Shown here one piece after another: positions 18,175-27,017 of a stretch of 64,000 nt of DNA. The DNA lies in assembly GCF_002975275.1 (NCBI RefSeq), contig NZ_PCOQ01000006.1, positions 216,576 through 280,575 on the forward strand, read 5' to 3'. This stretch comes from Achromobacter sp. MYb9 (lineage in GTDB: Bacteria > Pseudomonadota > Gammaproteobacteria > Burkholderiales > Burkholderiaceae_B). The position numbers and the translations under genes were made by a program. A model generated the notes under the pieces. The model saw only the letters and a list, made by a program, of their open reading frames with translations, had not been told where the DNA came from and made no database searches. Numbering within the stretch: position 1 is the stretch's first letter; each line of letters starts with the position of its first letter.

Positions 18175-19383
18175 ATGACGACACCGCCGGTTCGCCTTCG
18201 ACCCGCCGACTTCTTTTCGCCGACTATCGCCGCCCTGATTTCGGTGCTGGTGAACTACGGCGGAACCTTCGTGCTCGTGTTCCAGGCCGCCGAGCTGGCC
18301 CGGTTGACGCCCGCCCAGACGGCATCATGGGTCTGGGCCGTTTCGATCGGGGTTGGCGTCACTGGCGCCCTGCTCAGCTTCCGGTACAAGGCGCCGATCA
18401 TCACGGCGTGGTCCACGCCCGGCGTGGCCTTCCTGGCCACGGTGATGCCGTTCACGCCTTATGGCGAAGTCATTGGCGCCTACGTGGTGTCCGCCTTGGG
18501 CTTTATCGTGCTGGGCCTGTCCGGCGCGTTTGAAAAGCTGGTGCGCAGGATTCCCGGCGGCATCGCAGCCGGGCTGCTGGCCGGCATCCTGCTGCAATTC
18601 GGCGTCAATGCCTTCGGCGGCGCCAGCGTCGATCCGGCGCTGGTGATCGTGCTGATGATCTCGTATGCACTGCTCAAGCGCTATACGTCGCGTTTCGCCG
18701 TCGTCGGCATTTTGCTCATCGGCGTCGCCATGTTGATCGCGCAGGACCGCATCGACTTCGCGGCCGTCCATCTGAGCCTTGCCGCGCCCGTTTTTGAAAT
18801 GCCCCGGTTTTCGCTGCAGGCCCTGCTGGGCGTGGCGCTGCCGTTGTTCGTCATCACGCTGACGGGCCAATACATGCCGGGCATGCTGGTGCTGCGCAAC
18901 GACGGTTACCGAACCAGCGCCAACCCGATCCTGACCATTACCGGCCTGGGTTCCCTGATCATGGCCCCGTTCGGCGCGCACGCCTTCAACGTGGCGGCCA
19001 TCACCGCCGCGATCTGCACCGGCCCTGATGCGCACGAAGACCCGCGCAAGCGCTACCTGGCGGGGCTGGCCTGCGGCGTGTTCTACATCCTGGTGGGTAC
19101 CTTCGGCGTCACCCTGGCGACCTTGTTCATGGTGTTGCCCAAGGCCTTCATCACGACGTTGGCGGGGCTGGCGCTGCTAGGCGCCATCGGCGGCAGCCTG
19201 GCCAACGCCATGGCCGACGCCCGCACCCGCGAGACCGCATTGATCACCTTCCTGGCCACGGCCGCCAACGTCACGCTGCTGGGGGTGGGCGGTGCGTTCT
19301 GGGGGCTGGTCGCCGGGCTGACCGCCCATCTGCTGATCCACGGCGGCAGCCGCGCGCTGATCGGCAGCCCCGCCAAACCCTAG
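18175..19383 (+). CDS. benE: BenE family benzoate/H+ symporter
   Basis: 402 residues with about 12 hydrophobic helices. The N-terminal FFSPTIAALISVLVNYGGTF and internal LLSFRYKAPIITAWSTPGVAF match the BenE family. Members import benzoate or related aromatic acids with protons. The start at 18175 follows GTGGAG; a longer in-frame reading would start inside the promoter region. No ben/cat degradation genes occur in the window, so the transported acid is not certain. It converges with the MocR gene (11-bp gap) and follows a strong palindromic operator. Confidence 0.87.
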   Translation: MTTPPVRLRPADFFSPTIAALISVLVNYGGTFVLVFQAAELARLTPAQTASWVWAVSIGVGVTGALLSFRYKAPIITAWSTPGVAFLATVMPFTPYGEVIGAYVVSALGFIVLGLSGAFEKLVRRIPGGIAAGLLAGILLQFGVNAFGGASVDPALVIVLMISYALLKRYTSRFAVVGILLIGVAMLIAQDRIDFAAVHLSLAAPVFEMPRFSLQALLGVALPLFVITLTGQYMPGMLVLRNDGYRTSANPILTITGLGSLIMAPFGAHAFNVAAITAAICTGPDAHEDPRKRYLAGLACGVFYILVGTFGVTLATLFMVLPKAFITTLAGLALLGAIGGSLANAMADARTRETALITFLATAANVTLLGVGGAFWGLVAGLTAHLLIHGGSRALIGSPAKP

Positions 19384-19394
19384 CGCATGGCCCG

Positions 19395-20855
19395 CTACCG
19401 CTTTCTTAGCGCGACCGACAGCCGCCGCATGGCGGTGTCGATCTCGTGCTCGGTCAGCGAGGAATACCCCAGTATCCAGCCCTGCCGCTTGTCGGCGCCG
19501 GCATATAGCCGGCTCAGCCCCGGCAGCAGCAGGCCGGCGCCCGCCGCCTGCCTGATCGTCTTTTCCTCGGACCAGCCGCGCAGCAGCATGCAGGGAATCT
19601 GAAGCCCGCCCTGTGGCCGCGCTGCGGTGGCAATGCCGGCCATGTGCGTGTCCAAGGCTTGCAGCATGGCGTCGCGGCGCGCGGCGTACAGTTTGCGCAT
19701 GGCGCGGATATGGGTGTTGTAGTGCCCGTCTTCCATGAAACGCGCCAGCGTCAGTTGCAGGATCTGCGGCGTATGTCCGTCCAGGATGCTGCGCGCATAG
19801 GCGAAGGCGCTGACCAGTTCACGGGGTAGCGCCATGTATCCCATGCGCAAGCCGGGATAGAGCGTCTTGCTGAAGGTGCCGATGTAAAGCGTGCGCTGGT
19901 ACTTGTCCAGGCCCTGCACGCAGGCGGTCGGCAAACCGTCGTAATGGAATTCGCTGTCGTAATCGTCTTCGATGATCCACTTGCCGTTCTCGGCCGCCCA
20001 GCGGGTCAATTCCAGCCGCCGCGCCAGCGACAGGGTCGCCCCCGTGGGGTATTGATGCGAGGGCGTCACGTACACACAGTTGGCGCCGCTGCGGTCCGCG
20101 CGCAACAGGTCGGTGCGCACGCCCTGGGCGTCGACATCAATGGGCACGATCCTGGCCTCGGCGGATTCGAACGCCTTCTTGGCGCCAAAGTAACCGGGGT
20201 TCTCCAGCAAGATCGGCTTGCCAGCGTCCACCAGCAACTGCGCGCACAGGAACAGGGCCTGCCGCGTGCTGCTCAACACCAGGATCTGATCGGGCGACAC
20301 CTTGGCGCCCCGCTCCAGGTTCAGATACGACGCAATCGCCTTGCGCAATGGCGCGGCGCCTTGGGGATCGCCATGCAGCAACACCTGGTCGCGATGGTCC
20401 TTCAGCGCCTGCCGCTGCAAGCGCTCCCAGACGTCCGTCGGAAACGTGCGGGTCTCGGGCAGCCCCGTGGCAAAAGCCTGGACCGCACGCTGGTCGCTAA
20501 CGCCGCCGCTGTCCAGAATCATCTTGCCCCGGCGGCTCAGGCCCGCCCCCGGCTCGGCCAGGCCGCGCCTGTCGTCGGCAAGCCGGATGCGCCGCGCCGC
20601 GGCCCCGCGCAATTCCGCGCCCACCGTGTCGGAGACGTAGCTGCCTGACCCTTCGCGCCGGACGATGTAGCCGTCGCGATGCAGCTGCACGTAGGCGTTC
20701 TCGACCGTGTCGCGCGCCACGCCCAGCGATGCCGCCAATGCGCGCGTTGCCGGCAATTTCACGCCCGGGTCCAGCGCGCCGTCCAGAATCAAGGCGCGTA
20801 GCGCCCGCTGGATGCGTTGGTGCAGGTCCAAACGTTGAAGATCCGCATCGTTCAT
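19395..20855 (-). CDS. MocR/PdxR family regulator (GntR-type HTH fused to aminotransferase domain)
   Basis: 486 residues from ATG 20855, or 499 from an in-frame ATG at 20894. An N-terminal GntR winged helix (about 8-75: HQRIQRALRALILDG, then ATRALAASLGVARDTVENAY) is joined by a linker to a class-I aminotransferase-like domain (about 115-480). PLP-lysine context is GTFSKTLYPGLRMGY. Such proteins use PLP as a ligand rather than for catalysis and regulate vitamin B6, GABA or taurine genes. A perfect 19-bp inverted repeat covers the start codon at 20855. Shine-Dalgarno evidence is poor for both starts. The target could be benE or a gene elsewhere. Confidence 0.85.
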   Translation of the reverse strand: MNDADLQRLDLHQRIQRALRALILDGALDPGVKLPATRALAASLGVARDTVENAYVQLHRDGYIVRREGSGSYVSDTVGAELRGAAARRIRLADDRRGLAEPGAGLSRRGKMILDSGGVSDQRAVQAFATGLPETRTFPTDVWERLQRQALKDHRDQVLLHGDPQGAAPLRKAIASYLNLERGAKVSPDQILVLSSTRQALFLCAQLLVDAGKPILLENPGYFGAKKAFESAEARIVPIDVDAQGVRTDLLRADRSGANCVYVTPSHQYPTGATLSLARRLELTRWAAENGKWIIEDDYDSEFHYDGLPTACVQGLDKYQRTLYIGTFSKTLYPGLRMGYMALPRELVSAFAYARSILDGHTPQILQLTLARFMEDGHYNTHIRAMRKLYAARRDAMLQALDTHMAGIATAARPQGGLQIPCMLLRGWSEEKTIRQAAGAGLLLPGLSRLYAGADKRQGWILGYSSLTEHEIDTAMRRLSVALRKR

Positions 20856-20872
20856 GCGGATCTTCAACGTTT
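20830..20872. repeat. perfect 19-bp inverted repeat over the MocR start codon
   Basis: Bases 20830-20848 and 20854-20872 are exact reverse complements (core AACGTTGAAGATCCGCAT) with a 5-base loop, 20849-20853. The ATG at 20855-20853 sits at the loop/stem junction. In mRNA this would form a very stable hairpin over the translation start; in DNA it could be an autoregulatory operator. Confidence 0.8.
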
Positions 20873-20971
20873 CAAGTTCGAATGCGCGGGCCATGCGGTC
20901 TGGTCGCCAGAAGAATCGTTGCCATGAAAGCAGACCATTCTATCCGGCGGCCGGACGCCCGGACGCGCCTC

Positions 20972-21748
20972 TTACCCCAGGTGCTCCACATTGCCGCACA
21001 CCGAAATGCTCTGGCCGCTGACCATCGCGCCGTCGTCCGAACACAGGAACGCCACCTGGTTCGCCACGTCCTCGGGCTGAGTCATGCGGCGCAGCGAGAC
21101 TTTCTCCACCAGCTGCATGCGCATCTCGTCATTGCTGACGCCGCCGGCCGCCGCGCGCGCGGCGATCACGCGTTCCACGCGGTCGCCCGCCACCACGCCC
21201 GGCAAGACGGAATTCACCCGGATGCCGTCGGGCCCCAGTTCCATTGCCCAAGTCTGCGTCAGGCCGGCCAGGCCGAATTTGCTGGCGCTGTAGGGCGTGC
21301 GCAATGAAAAGCCCAGGCGCCCCGCCACCGACGAGATATTGACGATGGATCCACCGCCCGCCGCCCGCAACAGCGGCACGGCGCTGCGGGCGCAGAGAAA
21401 CGTGCCGGTCAGGTTCACGTCCAGCGTGGTCCGCCAGGCGTCCAGCCCGGTGTCTTCCAGCCGGCTCGTGGGGCCGGATACGCCCGCATTGTTGATCAGC
21501 GCATCCAGCTTTCCCCAACGCCCGGCCACGTCTTCAAACATGGCCAGCACCTGGGCCTCGTCGGAGACGTCGGTCACGCTGGCGCTCAAGCCCGGATGCG
21601 CCGCGCGGGCGGCCTGGCAGGCCTCGGCGTCCACATCGCAGATATGCACGCCGGCGCCGGCCTGCAGGAATTTGCGGGCAATGGCCAGCCCGATGCCATG
21701 GGCCCCGGCGGTAATCAGGACGCGCTTGCCGTTCAAGGATTCAATCAT
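20972..21748 (-). CDS. SDR family NAD(P)-dependent oxidoreductase
   Basis: 258 residues of a classical short-chain dehydrogenase. The cofactor loop is TAGAHGIG (residues 13-20), followed by NNAGVSG (86-92). The catalytic set is Asn112, Ser139/140 (NISSVAG), Tyr153 and Lys157 (YSASK). Asp38 and Asp40 at the end of beta-2 favour NAD over NADP. Third gene of the receptor-BKACE-SDR operon, so it probably oxidises a beta-hydroxy acid to the beta-keto acid that BKACE cleaves. That coupling is an inference from adjacency and family chemistry. Confidence 0.88.
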   Translation of the reverse strand: MIESLNGKRVLITAGAHGIGLAIARKFLQAGAGVHICDVDAEACQAARAAHPGLSASVTDVSDEAQVLAMFEDVAGRWGKLDALINNAGVSGPTSRLEDTGLDAWRTTLDVNLTGTFLCARSAVPLLRAAGGGSIVNISSVAGRLGFSLRTPYSASKFGLAGLTQTWAMELGPDGIRVNSVLPGVVAGDRVERVIAARAAAGGVSNDEMRMQLVEKVSLRRMTQPEDVANQVAFLCSDDGAMVSGQSISVCGNVEHLG

Positions 21749-21780
21749 GTCGCTTTGTCGATAAAAGGTCGGAAGCCGGA

Positions 21781-22695
21781 TCAGAGCGCGAACGCCGGCC
21801 GGACGCCGCTTTGCAGCGGCAGGCCAAGCATCTGGCGCGCTTCGGCGGGGGTCGCGGGTTCCATGTCCATTTCGCGGATCACCCGAACAATGCGTTCGGT
21901 AAGCTGGACGTTGGTGGCCAATTCGCCATGGCGGTAATACAGGTTGTCTTCCAGCCCCACCCGCGCGTGCCCGCCCAGCAGCAGCGCGCTGATGTTGGCT
22001 TCAAGTTGCGCCGGTCCGATGCCGCTGACGCAGAAGATGCTGTGCTTTGGCAGCAGGTCGACCATCATCTGCAGATGCCTGGGCGAAAACGGCATGGCGT
22101 TCTGGAAGTTCCGGTGCACGTTCATCACCAGGTTGATGAAATGCGGCGCCTCGTCCAGGCCCTCGTTGATGAGGGTCGTCGCGTCCTGCAGAATATGCGT
22201 CGGGCTGAACACCTCCCACTCGGGCTTGATGCCGCGGGCCTGCATGGCGGCCGCCATCTCGCGCGCACGGGTCAGCGGCGTGTTCATCAGGTATTCACGG
22301 TCGCCGAACGCCAGATTCAGCGTGGTCGCGTCAAGCGTGCACATCTCGGCGCCGGCGTCCATGCCCTTCAGGCGCTCTTCCCACAGGATTTCCCAGGTGC
22401 CCGGCGACGTTTCCTTGACCATGTCGCCATGCACGCCCCCGCCCGTGGAGTTGTTCAGGACAATGTCGCAGCGGTCGCGGATGCGCTGGTTCATGTCGCG
22501 GTAGATGTCGGCGTTGCAGGTGGCCAGATCGTCGGGTCGGCGGGCATGCAAGGCCACCACGCTGGCCCCGGCGTTGTAGCAGCGATAGACGTCTTCGGCG
22601 ATTTCCGCGGGCTGCGTCGGCAGATGCGGGTTCTGGCTTTTCAGCGCCATGCCCCCGGTTGGGGCGATGGTCACGATCACTTTGCGTTTGGACAT
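21781..22695 (-). CDS. BKACE (DUF849) beta-keto acid cleavage enzyme
   Basis: 304 residues; start 22695 follows AAGGAGAAC. The TIM-barrel family condenses a beta-keto acid with acetyl-CoA and splits it to acetoacetate plus a new acyl-CoA, as in lysine fermentation (Kce) and carnitine breakdown. The strand normally reading HxH for zinc reads VVALHARRPDD here: His50 is kept but the first histidine is Ala48. The distal acidic ligand appears kept in VGLEDNLYY. The loss of one zinc ligand is odd and may alter or abolish metal binding. The operon also contains a periplasmic receptor and an SDR dehydrogenase. Confidence 0.85.
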   Translation of the reverse strand: MSKRKVIVTIAPTGGMALKSQNPHLPTQPAEIAEDVYRCYNAGASVVALHARRPDDLATCNADIYRDMNQRIRDRCDIVLNNSTGGGVHGDMVKETSPGTWEILWEERLKGMDAGAEMCTLDATTLNLAFGDREYLMNTPLTRAREMAAAMQARGIKPEWEVFSPTHILQDATTLINEGLDEAPHFINLVMNVHRNFQNAMPFSPRHLQMMVDLLPKHSIFCVSGIGPAQLEANISALLLGGHARVGLEDNLYYRHGELATNVQLTERIVRVIREMDMEPATPAEARQMLGLPLQSGVRPAFAL

Positions 22696-22705
22696 GCGGT
22701 TCTCC

Positions 22706-23926
22706 TTACTTCCACAGCGCGCAGCGGCTTTCCGCTTTGGTCGTGAAGGCCTCGTTGCCGTCGATGGTCTGCACCACGTTGAAGTAATCCCAAGGCGCTT
22801 TCGATTGCGCGGGGGTCTTGACCTGCAGCAGGTACATGTCATGCACCACCCGGCCGTCGGGACGGACGACGCCGTTCTTGATGTACAGGTCGTTCAGCTT
22901 GTTTTCGCGCATATGCGCCAGCACGCGATCGGCGTCGTCGGTGCCGGTTGCCTTGACGGCACGCAGATACTGCAACGCAGCAGAATAGTCCGCCGCCTGC
23001 AGCGACGATGGCATGGCCTTGCGCCGCTCGAAGAACTTCTGGCCCCAGGCGCGCGTCTCGTCCGACGTGTTCCAGTACCAGCTGTCGGTCAGGTACAGCC
23101 CCTGTGCCGCGTCCAGCCCCATGGCATGGATGTCATTGATGAACATGATCAGGCCGGCCAACCGCATCGTCTTCGTGATGCCGAATTCGTTGGCGGCCTT
23201 GATTGCGTTGGTCGCGTCGGCGCCGGCATTCGCCAAGGCCAGGATTTCCGCCTTGCTGCTTTGCGCCTGCAGCAGGAAGGACGAAAAGTCGCTGGAGGCC
23301 AGCGGATGCTTGACCGACCCCACCACCTTGCCACCGCCCGCCTCCACCACCTTCGTGGTATCGGCCTGCAGCGCATTGCCGAAAGCGTAGTCGGCCGTCA
23401 GGAAGTACCAGGTCTTGCCGCCCGCCTTGACCACCGCGGCGCCCGTGCCGCGCGCCTGCGCAACCGTGTCATAGGCATAGTTCAGGGTATAGGGCGTGCA
23501 CTGCTCGTTGGTCAGCGCCGGTGCGCCCGCGCCCACCACGATGATCGGCTTCTTTTTGTCGGCCGCCACCTTCGACATGGCAAGCGCCGTGCTGGAATTG
23601 GTGCCACCGATCAGCATGTCCAGGCCCTTCTGGTCGAACCACTCGCGCGCCTTGGCCGATGCGATGTCCGCCTTGTTCTGGTGGTCGGCCGTCAGCAGTT
23701 CGATCTTCTTGCCGTTGATCTCGCCGCCCATTTCCTCGATGGCCATCTTGATGGCTTCGGCGCCGCCAGGACCATCGGGGCCGGAATAGACGCCCGACAT
23801 ATCGGTGATGAATCCGATTCGAATAACGTCGTCGGACATCTGCGCATGCGCAACGCCCGCGCCAAACGTAATGGCCGCGCCGCAAGCGATCGCGGCGCAG
23901 GACAACCTGCGTGGCATTGACAACAT
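22706..23926 (-). CDS. ABC transporter substrate-binding protein (branched-chain amino acid type)
   Basis: 406 residues; start 23926 follows GGAGAC. A signal peptide (cleavage near VAHA|QMSDD) precedes a type-I periplasmic binding fold (Peripla_BP_6/LivJ-like: IRIGFITDMSGVYSGPDGPG at the mature N-terminus). Close relatives bind amides, amino acids or aromatic acids for a five-part ABC importer. No livHMGF membrane or ATPase genes are present, so it must share a transporter. First gene of the operon receptor-BKACE-SDR; 10 bp separate it from the BKACE gene. The divergent Crp/Fnr regulator begins 139 bp away. Confidence 0.9.
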   Translation of the reverse strand: MLSMPRRLSCAAIACGAAITFGAGVAHAQMSDDVIRIGFITDMSGVYSGPDGPGGAEAIKMAIEEMGGEINGKKIELLTADHQNKADIASAKAREWFDQKGLDMLIGGTNSSTALAMSKVAADKKKPIIVVGAGAPALTNEQCTPYTLNYAYDTVAQARGTGAAVVKAGGKTWYFLTADYAFGNALQADTTKVVEAGGGKVVGSVKHPLASSDFSSFLLQAQSSKAEILALANAGADATNAIKAANEFGITKTMRLAGLIMFINDIHAMGLDAAQGLYLTDSWYWNTSDETRAWGQKFFERRKAMPSSLQAADYSAALQYLRAVKATGTDDADRVLAHMRENKLNDLYIKNGVVRPDGRVVHDMYLLQVKTPAQSKAPWDYFNVVQTIDGNEAFTTKAESRCALWK

Positions 23927-24065
23927 ACCTGTCTCCTCTTATGGTTTTCGGCTCTTAGGGCCTCGACTATTCTGGGACTGGACCCTGCGGGCGGACAGTC
24001 ATCAAGTTGACAAAGCGCCCTAGGGTTTACCTGTGCGGGGTCACCACTGCTGATTAGGGAGCACT

Positions 24066-24818
24066 ATGCGCGGACCGCCCACCGGTACCGGCAACGACTC
24101 GACCGGCGCCAAACGCCGGCCAGCGCCATGCCCTGTCGACAAAATGCTGGACGTCGTCCCTTGGTACAACGGCTTGCCGGAGCTTGAACGTGGCCTCGTC
24201 CGCGCAGAGCTGCGCATCGTGTCGCTGCGCACGGGCGAATATCTGTTTCGCGAAGGCGCGAAATCGCCCGGCTGGTATGGCGTGGTGGAAGGGCTGGTGA
24301 AATGGTCGTCGCGGGGATCGGACGGCCGGTCCCTGTCGCTGGCCGGCTTCAGCACCGGAAGCTGGTTCGGCGAAGCCACCATGATCCGCCGCGAGCGGTT
24401 CGAGTACGAAGTGGTGGCGCTACGGCCAAGCCGGGTGGTCATCTTGCCGCGCGACACCTGCGAGCGCCTGTGGAACAACAATATCGAGTTCACCAAGGCG
24501 CTGATGACGCACCTGGCCCAGCGGGTCAACTGGCTAATGGCGTCCTATACCGGCAATGTGCTGCTGGACGTCGACACCACGGTGGCGCGCGCCGTCGCGG
24601 CGCAGCTGGACGCCGAAGCGCATTCCGGCACCAACGGCCGCTTGAAGATATCGCAAGAAGAGATCGCAAGCCTGTGCGGCGTGTCGCGGCAACGCTGCAA
24701 TACGGCATTGGTGACACTGGCCCGGGCCGGGGTCCTCCAGACGCACTACGGCGGATTGACGGTCCTGGATCGGGACGCGCTGTACCGCCATGCCAAACTC
24801 AATCGCGAGCCATCATGA
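24066..24818 (+). CDS. Crp/Fnr family transcriptional regulator
   Basis: 250 residues. The cyclic-nucleotide-binding-like beta-roll covers about residues 30-150 (LRTGEYLFREGAKSPGWYGVVEG, FSTGSWFGEATM), and a C-terminal winged HTH about 165-240 (ISQEEIASLCGVSRQRCNTAL). No N-terminal Fe-S cysteine cluster is visible, so it is not an Fnr-type oxygen sensor. It diverges from the receptor-BKACE-SDR operon and is its likely regulator, probably sensing a pathway metabolite rather than cAMP. The gene converges with panB, 15 bp away. Confidence 0.87.
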   Translation: MRGPPTGTGNDSTGAKRRPAPCPVDKMLDVVPWYNGLPELERGLVRAELRIVSLRTGEYLFREGAKSPGWYGVVEGLVKWSSRGSDGRSLSLAGFSTGSWFGEATMIRRERFEYEVVALRPSRVVILPRDTCERLWNNNIEFTKALMTHLAQRVNWLMASYTGNVLLDVDTTVARAVAAQLDAEAHSGTNGRLKISQEEIASLCGVSRQRCNTALVTLARAGVLQTHYGGLTVLDRDALYRHAKLNREPS

Positions 24819-24833
24819 TAAAGCGGGGAACCC

Positions 24834-25709
24834 TCACCACGCGTGCTTGGCGTCGTCCGGGAACGACCCGTCCTTCACCGCGCGCACATAGCGTTCCATC
24901 GCGCCTTTGACGCCGTCGCTTCCGTCCATGAAGTTGCGGACGAATTTCGCCATCCGGCCAAGGTTGACGCCCAGCATGTCGTGCATGACCAGCACTTGCC
25001 CTGCCGTGCCCCGGCCTGCGCCGATACCGATGGTGGCGCAGGCAAGCAGGTCGGCGGTGATCGCCGTCGCAAGCGCGGCCGGCACCATTTCCAGCACCAG
25101 CATCGTGGCCCCGGCGGCCTCCAGCGCCGCGCTGTCCTCGCGCAAGCAGGCCGCGGCCTCGTCCGTGCGGCCTTGCACGCGAAATCCGCCCAGCGACGAA
25201 ACCGTCTGAGGCGTCAGCCCCAGATGGCCGCACACCGGCACGCCGCGTTCCACCAGGAAGCGCGCCGTCTCCGCCACCCATCCTCCGCCCTCAAGCTTGA
25301 CCATCTGCGCGCCGGCGCTCATCAGCGCCACGGCCGAAGCGATCGCCTGCTCTTTCGAGACCTGATAGCTGCCAAAGGGAAGATCCGCCACGATCAGCGT
25401 GCGTCCGCCGGTGCGCCGAACGCCCTCCGCCACGCATCGGGTGTGATAGACCATGTCGTCAAGCGACACCCCGACCGTGCCGTTGCCTCCCTGGCATACC
25501 ATGCCCAGCGAATCGCCCACCAGCAGCGTGTCGACACCGGCCGCGTCCGCCACCGCCGCGAACGTGGCGTCGTAGGCGGTCAGCATGGCGATTTTCTCGC
25601 CGCGGGCGCGCATGTCCGCGAAGGTCTGGACGCTTACCCTCTTCGGCGCATCAGCCGCCCTCAATCCGTAGGGCGCTGCGGCGGGCGGGGAGTTCTGGGG
25701 CGTATTCAT
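24834..25709 (-). CDS. panB: 3-methyl-2-oxobutanoate hydroxymethyltransferase (ketopantoate hydroxymethyltransferase)
   Basis: 291 residues, with a slightly long N-terminal tail. Active-site features of PanB are present: Asp65 (VGDSLGM) and Asp108 (ADLPFGSY) for Mg2+, with Glu139 (KLEGG), His161 (GHLGLTPQ) and the catalytic Glu206 (LVLEMVP). It transfers a hydroxymethyl group from methylene-THF to alpha-ketoisovalerate, the first committed step to pantothenate and CoA. The customary partner panC is absent; the gene instead follows an RlmN-type methylase by 6 bp. The loop CQGGNGT replaces the more usual LQGHDST, so this may be a second PanB copy. Confidence 0.9.
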   Translation of the reverse strand: MNTPQNSPPAAAPYGLRAADAPKRVSVQTFADMRARGEKIAMLTAYDATFAAVADAAGVDTLLVGDSLGMVCQGGNGTVGVSLDDMVYHTRCVAEGVRRTGGRTLIVADLPFGSYQVSKEQAIASAVALMSAGAQMVKLEGGGWVAETARFLVERGVPVCGHLGLTPQTVSSLGGFRVQGRTDEAAACLREDSAALEAAGATMLVLEMVPAALATAITADLLACATIGIGAGRGTAGQVLVMHDMLGVNLGRMAKFVRNFMDGSDGVKGAMERYVRAVKDGSFPDDAKHAW

Positions 25710-25715
25710 GGTTAT

Positions 25716-26771
25716 CTATGCCGCTATCGGTTTTGGTGTGCGTTGGCGGCGCAGCGTGACGACCTGTTCGGCGCCAACGGCGCGGGCGCGCAACTGGCCG
25801 CAGCCGCCGTCTACATCCTGCCCGGCGCTGTTTCTTACCTTGGTCAATAAACCGCGCTGGTGGAGGTAGTGGACGATCTCGCGGATGCGTTCGGGATCGG
25901 GGCGTTGATAGTCGTCCCCTTCAAGACTATTGAAAGGGATGACGTTCAGCACGCAGTACTTGCCCTTGAGCAAGTGCAGGACGGCGTCGAGTTCGTCGTT
26001 GCCGTCGTTGACGCCCTTTAGCAACGTCCACTGGTATTGGATGGGGTACCCGGTGTCGCGGGCGTACTGTTCGCCCAGTTCAACAAGCTCCGCCGGCGTA
26101 ATTTTCGCCGCGCGCGGCAGCAGGTGCTCACGCAGTTCGTTCTTGGTGGTGTGCAGCGACAGCGCCAGCGCGGGTTTGACGCGTTGCCGCGGCAGGGCTT
26201 CGAACACACGCAGATCGCCGACAGTCGATAGCACCAGGTTCTTATGGCCAATATTGCCTTCGGTGCCAAGCAGGTCGATGGCTTCAAGCACATTTTCCAG
26301 GTTGTGCGCCGGTTCTCCCATGCCCATGAAGACGACTTTCTTCACGGTGCTCTGGCGCCGTGCCAGCACGACCTGGGCAAGGATCTCCATGCTGGTGACC
26401 TGACGGATCAGCCCGCTCTTGCCCGTCATGCAGAAACGACAGCCCACCGCGCAGCCGACTTGCGTGGAAACGCAAAGGCCGTCACGCGGCAGCAGCACGC
26501 TTTCCACCATCTGCCCGTCCCCCAGTTCAACAAGCAAGCGGGAGCCATCATTGCCGGCGTGTTCCGAGCGGACACGGGCAAGGCCGTCCAGCTCAGCCGT
26601 CAGCTCGGGCAGCGCATTGCGCAGCGTTAACGGCAGAAAGTCCTCTGAACGCCGCCGCCGCGTGCCGCTGTCGAGCGCTTGCCCGTTCAGCCAGACGCGC
26701 ACGACCCGGCCGCGATGAACGGGCCGGGCGCCAAGTGCGGCAAGGCGATGATCGAAGTCGGAATAGCGCAT
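25716..26771 (-). CDS. RlmN/Cfr-type radical SAM RNA methyltransferase
   Basis: 351 residues from ATG 26771; an upstream in-frame TTG would add 21 residues. The radical SAM cluster is Cys107, Cys111 and Cys114 (GCAVGCRFC). Cys100 (GLCVSTQ) and the mechanistic Cys324 (GGCGQLR) match the conserved pair that forms the methyl-carrying and thiyl centres of RlmN. All catalytic cysteines are thus present. RlmN methylates A2503 of 23S rRNA and A37 of some tRNAs. The gene is next to panB rather than in an ndk/ispG/hisS context, so it may be a paralogue with a different target. Confidence 0.85.
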   Translation of the reverse strand: MRYSDFDHRLAALGARPVHRGRVVRVWLNGQALDSGTRRRRSEDFLPLTLRNALPELTAELDGLARVRSEHAGNDGSRLLVELGDGQMVESVLLPRDGLCVSTQVGCAVGCRFCMTGKSGLIRQVTSMEILAQVVLARRQSTVKKVVFMGMGEPAHNLENVLEAIDLLGTEGNIGHKNLVLSTVGDLRVFEALPRQRVKPALALSLHTTKNELREHLLPRAAKITPAELVELGEQYARDTGYPIQYQWTLLKGVNDGNDELDAVLHLLKGKYCVLNVIPFNSLEGDDYQRPDPERIREIVHYLHQRGLLTKVRNSAGQDVDGGCGQLRARAVGAEQVVTLRRQRTPKPIAA

Positions 26772-27017
26772 AGGGAACGGATTGTAAGCATCCAACCCAT
26801 CTTCAGTGCCGGAACTATTCAAATGCTGGCTCAAAATCCACTAAATCCGTTCCCCGCATGCCCAACCCCTTGGCCACCAGGCGCATCTTTGGGCGAGTGG
26901 CCGAACTACGTCAGCCGTCTTCCCACATCAGAAGGGAAGAAACCATGGTTTCAGGACCGACGGATTTCGAGACCTTGGGTTGCTTTCCAAAGTCACCGGG
27001 CGAGTGAGAGTCTTGAT
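26772..27017. other. intergenic region between the RlmN-like gene and tRNA-Gly
   Basis: This holds only a short hairpin (CTTCCC...GGGAAG around 26930-26950) and no frame with coding character. Nothing else could be supported. Confidence 0.4.

Noticed and set aside
22649..23920. A 423-codon plus-strand open frame opposite the ABC receptor
   Set aside because: The minus strand encodes a clear signal peptide and type-I binding fold; the plus frame has no motif or ribosome-binding site.
24018..24025. CCCTAGGG palindrome in the SBP/Crp intergenic region
   Set aside because: Only 8 bp and single-copy; it has no spacing or duplication to support an operator.
26835..27017. Extra coding exon upstream of the RlmN-like gene
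   Set aside because: An in-frame TTG gives 21 more residues with poor family resemblance and no ribosome-binding site.
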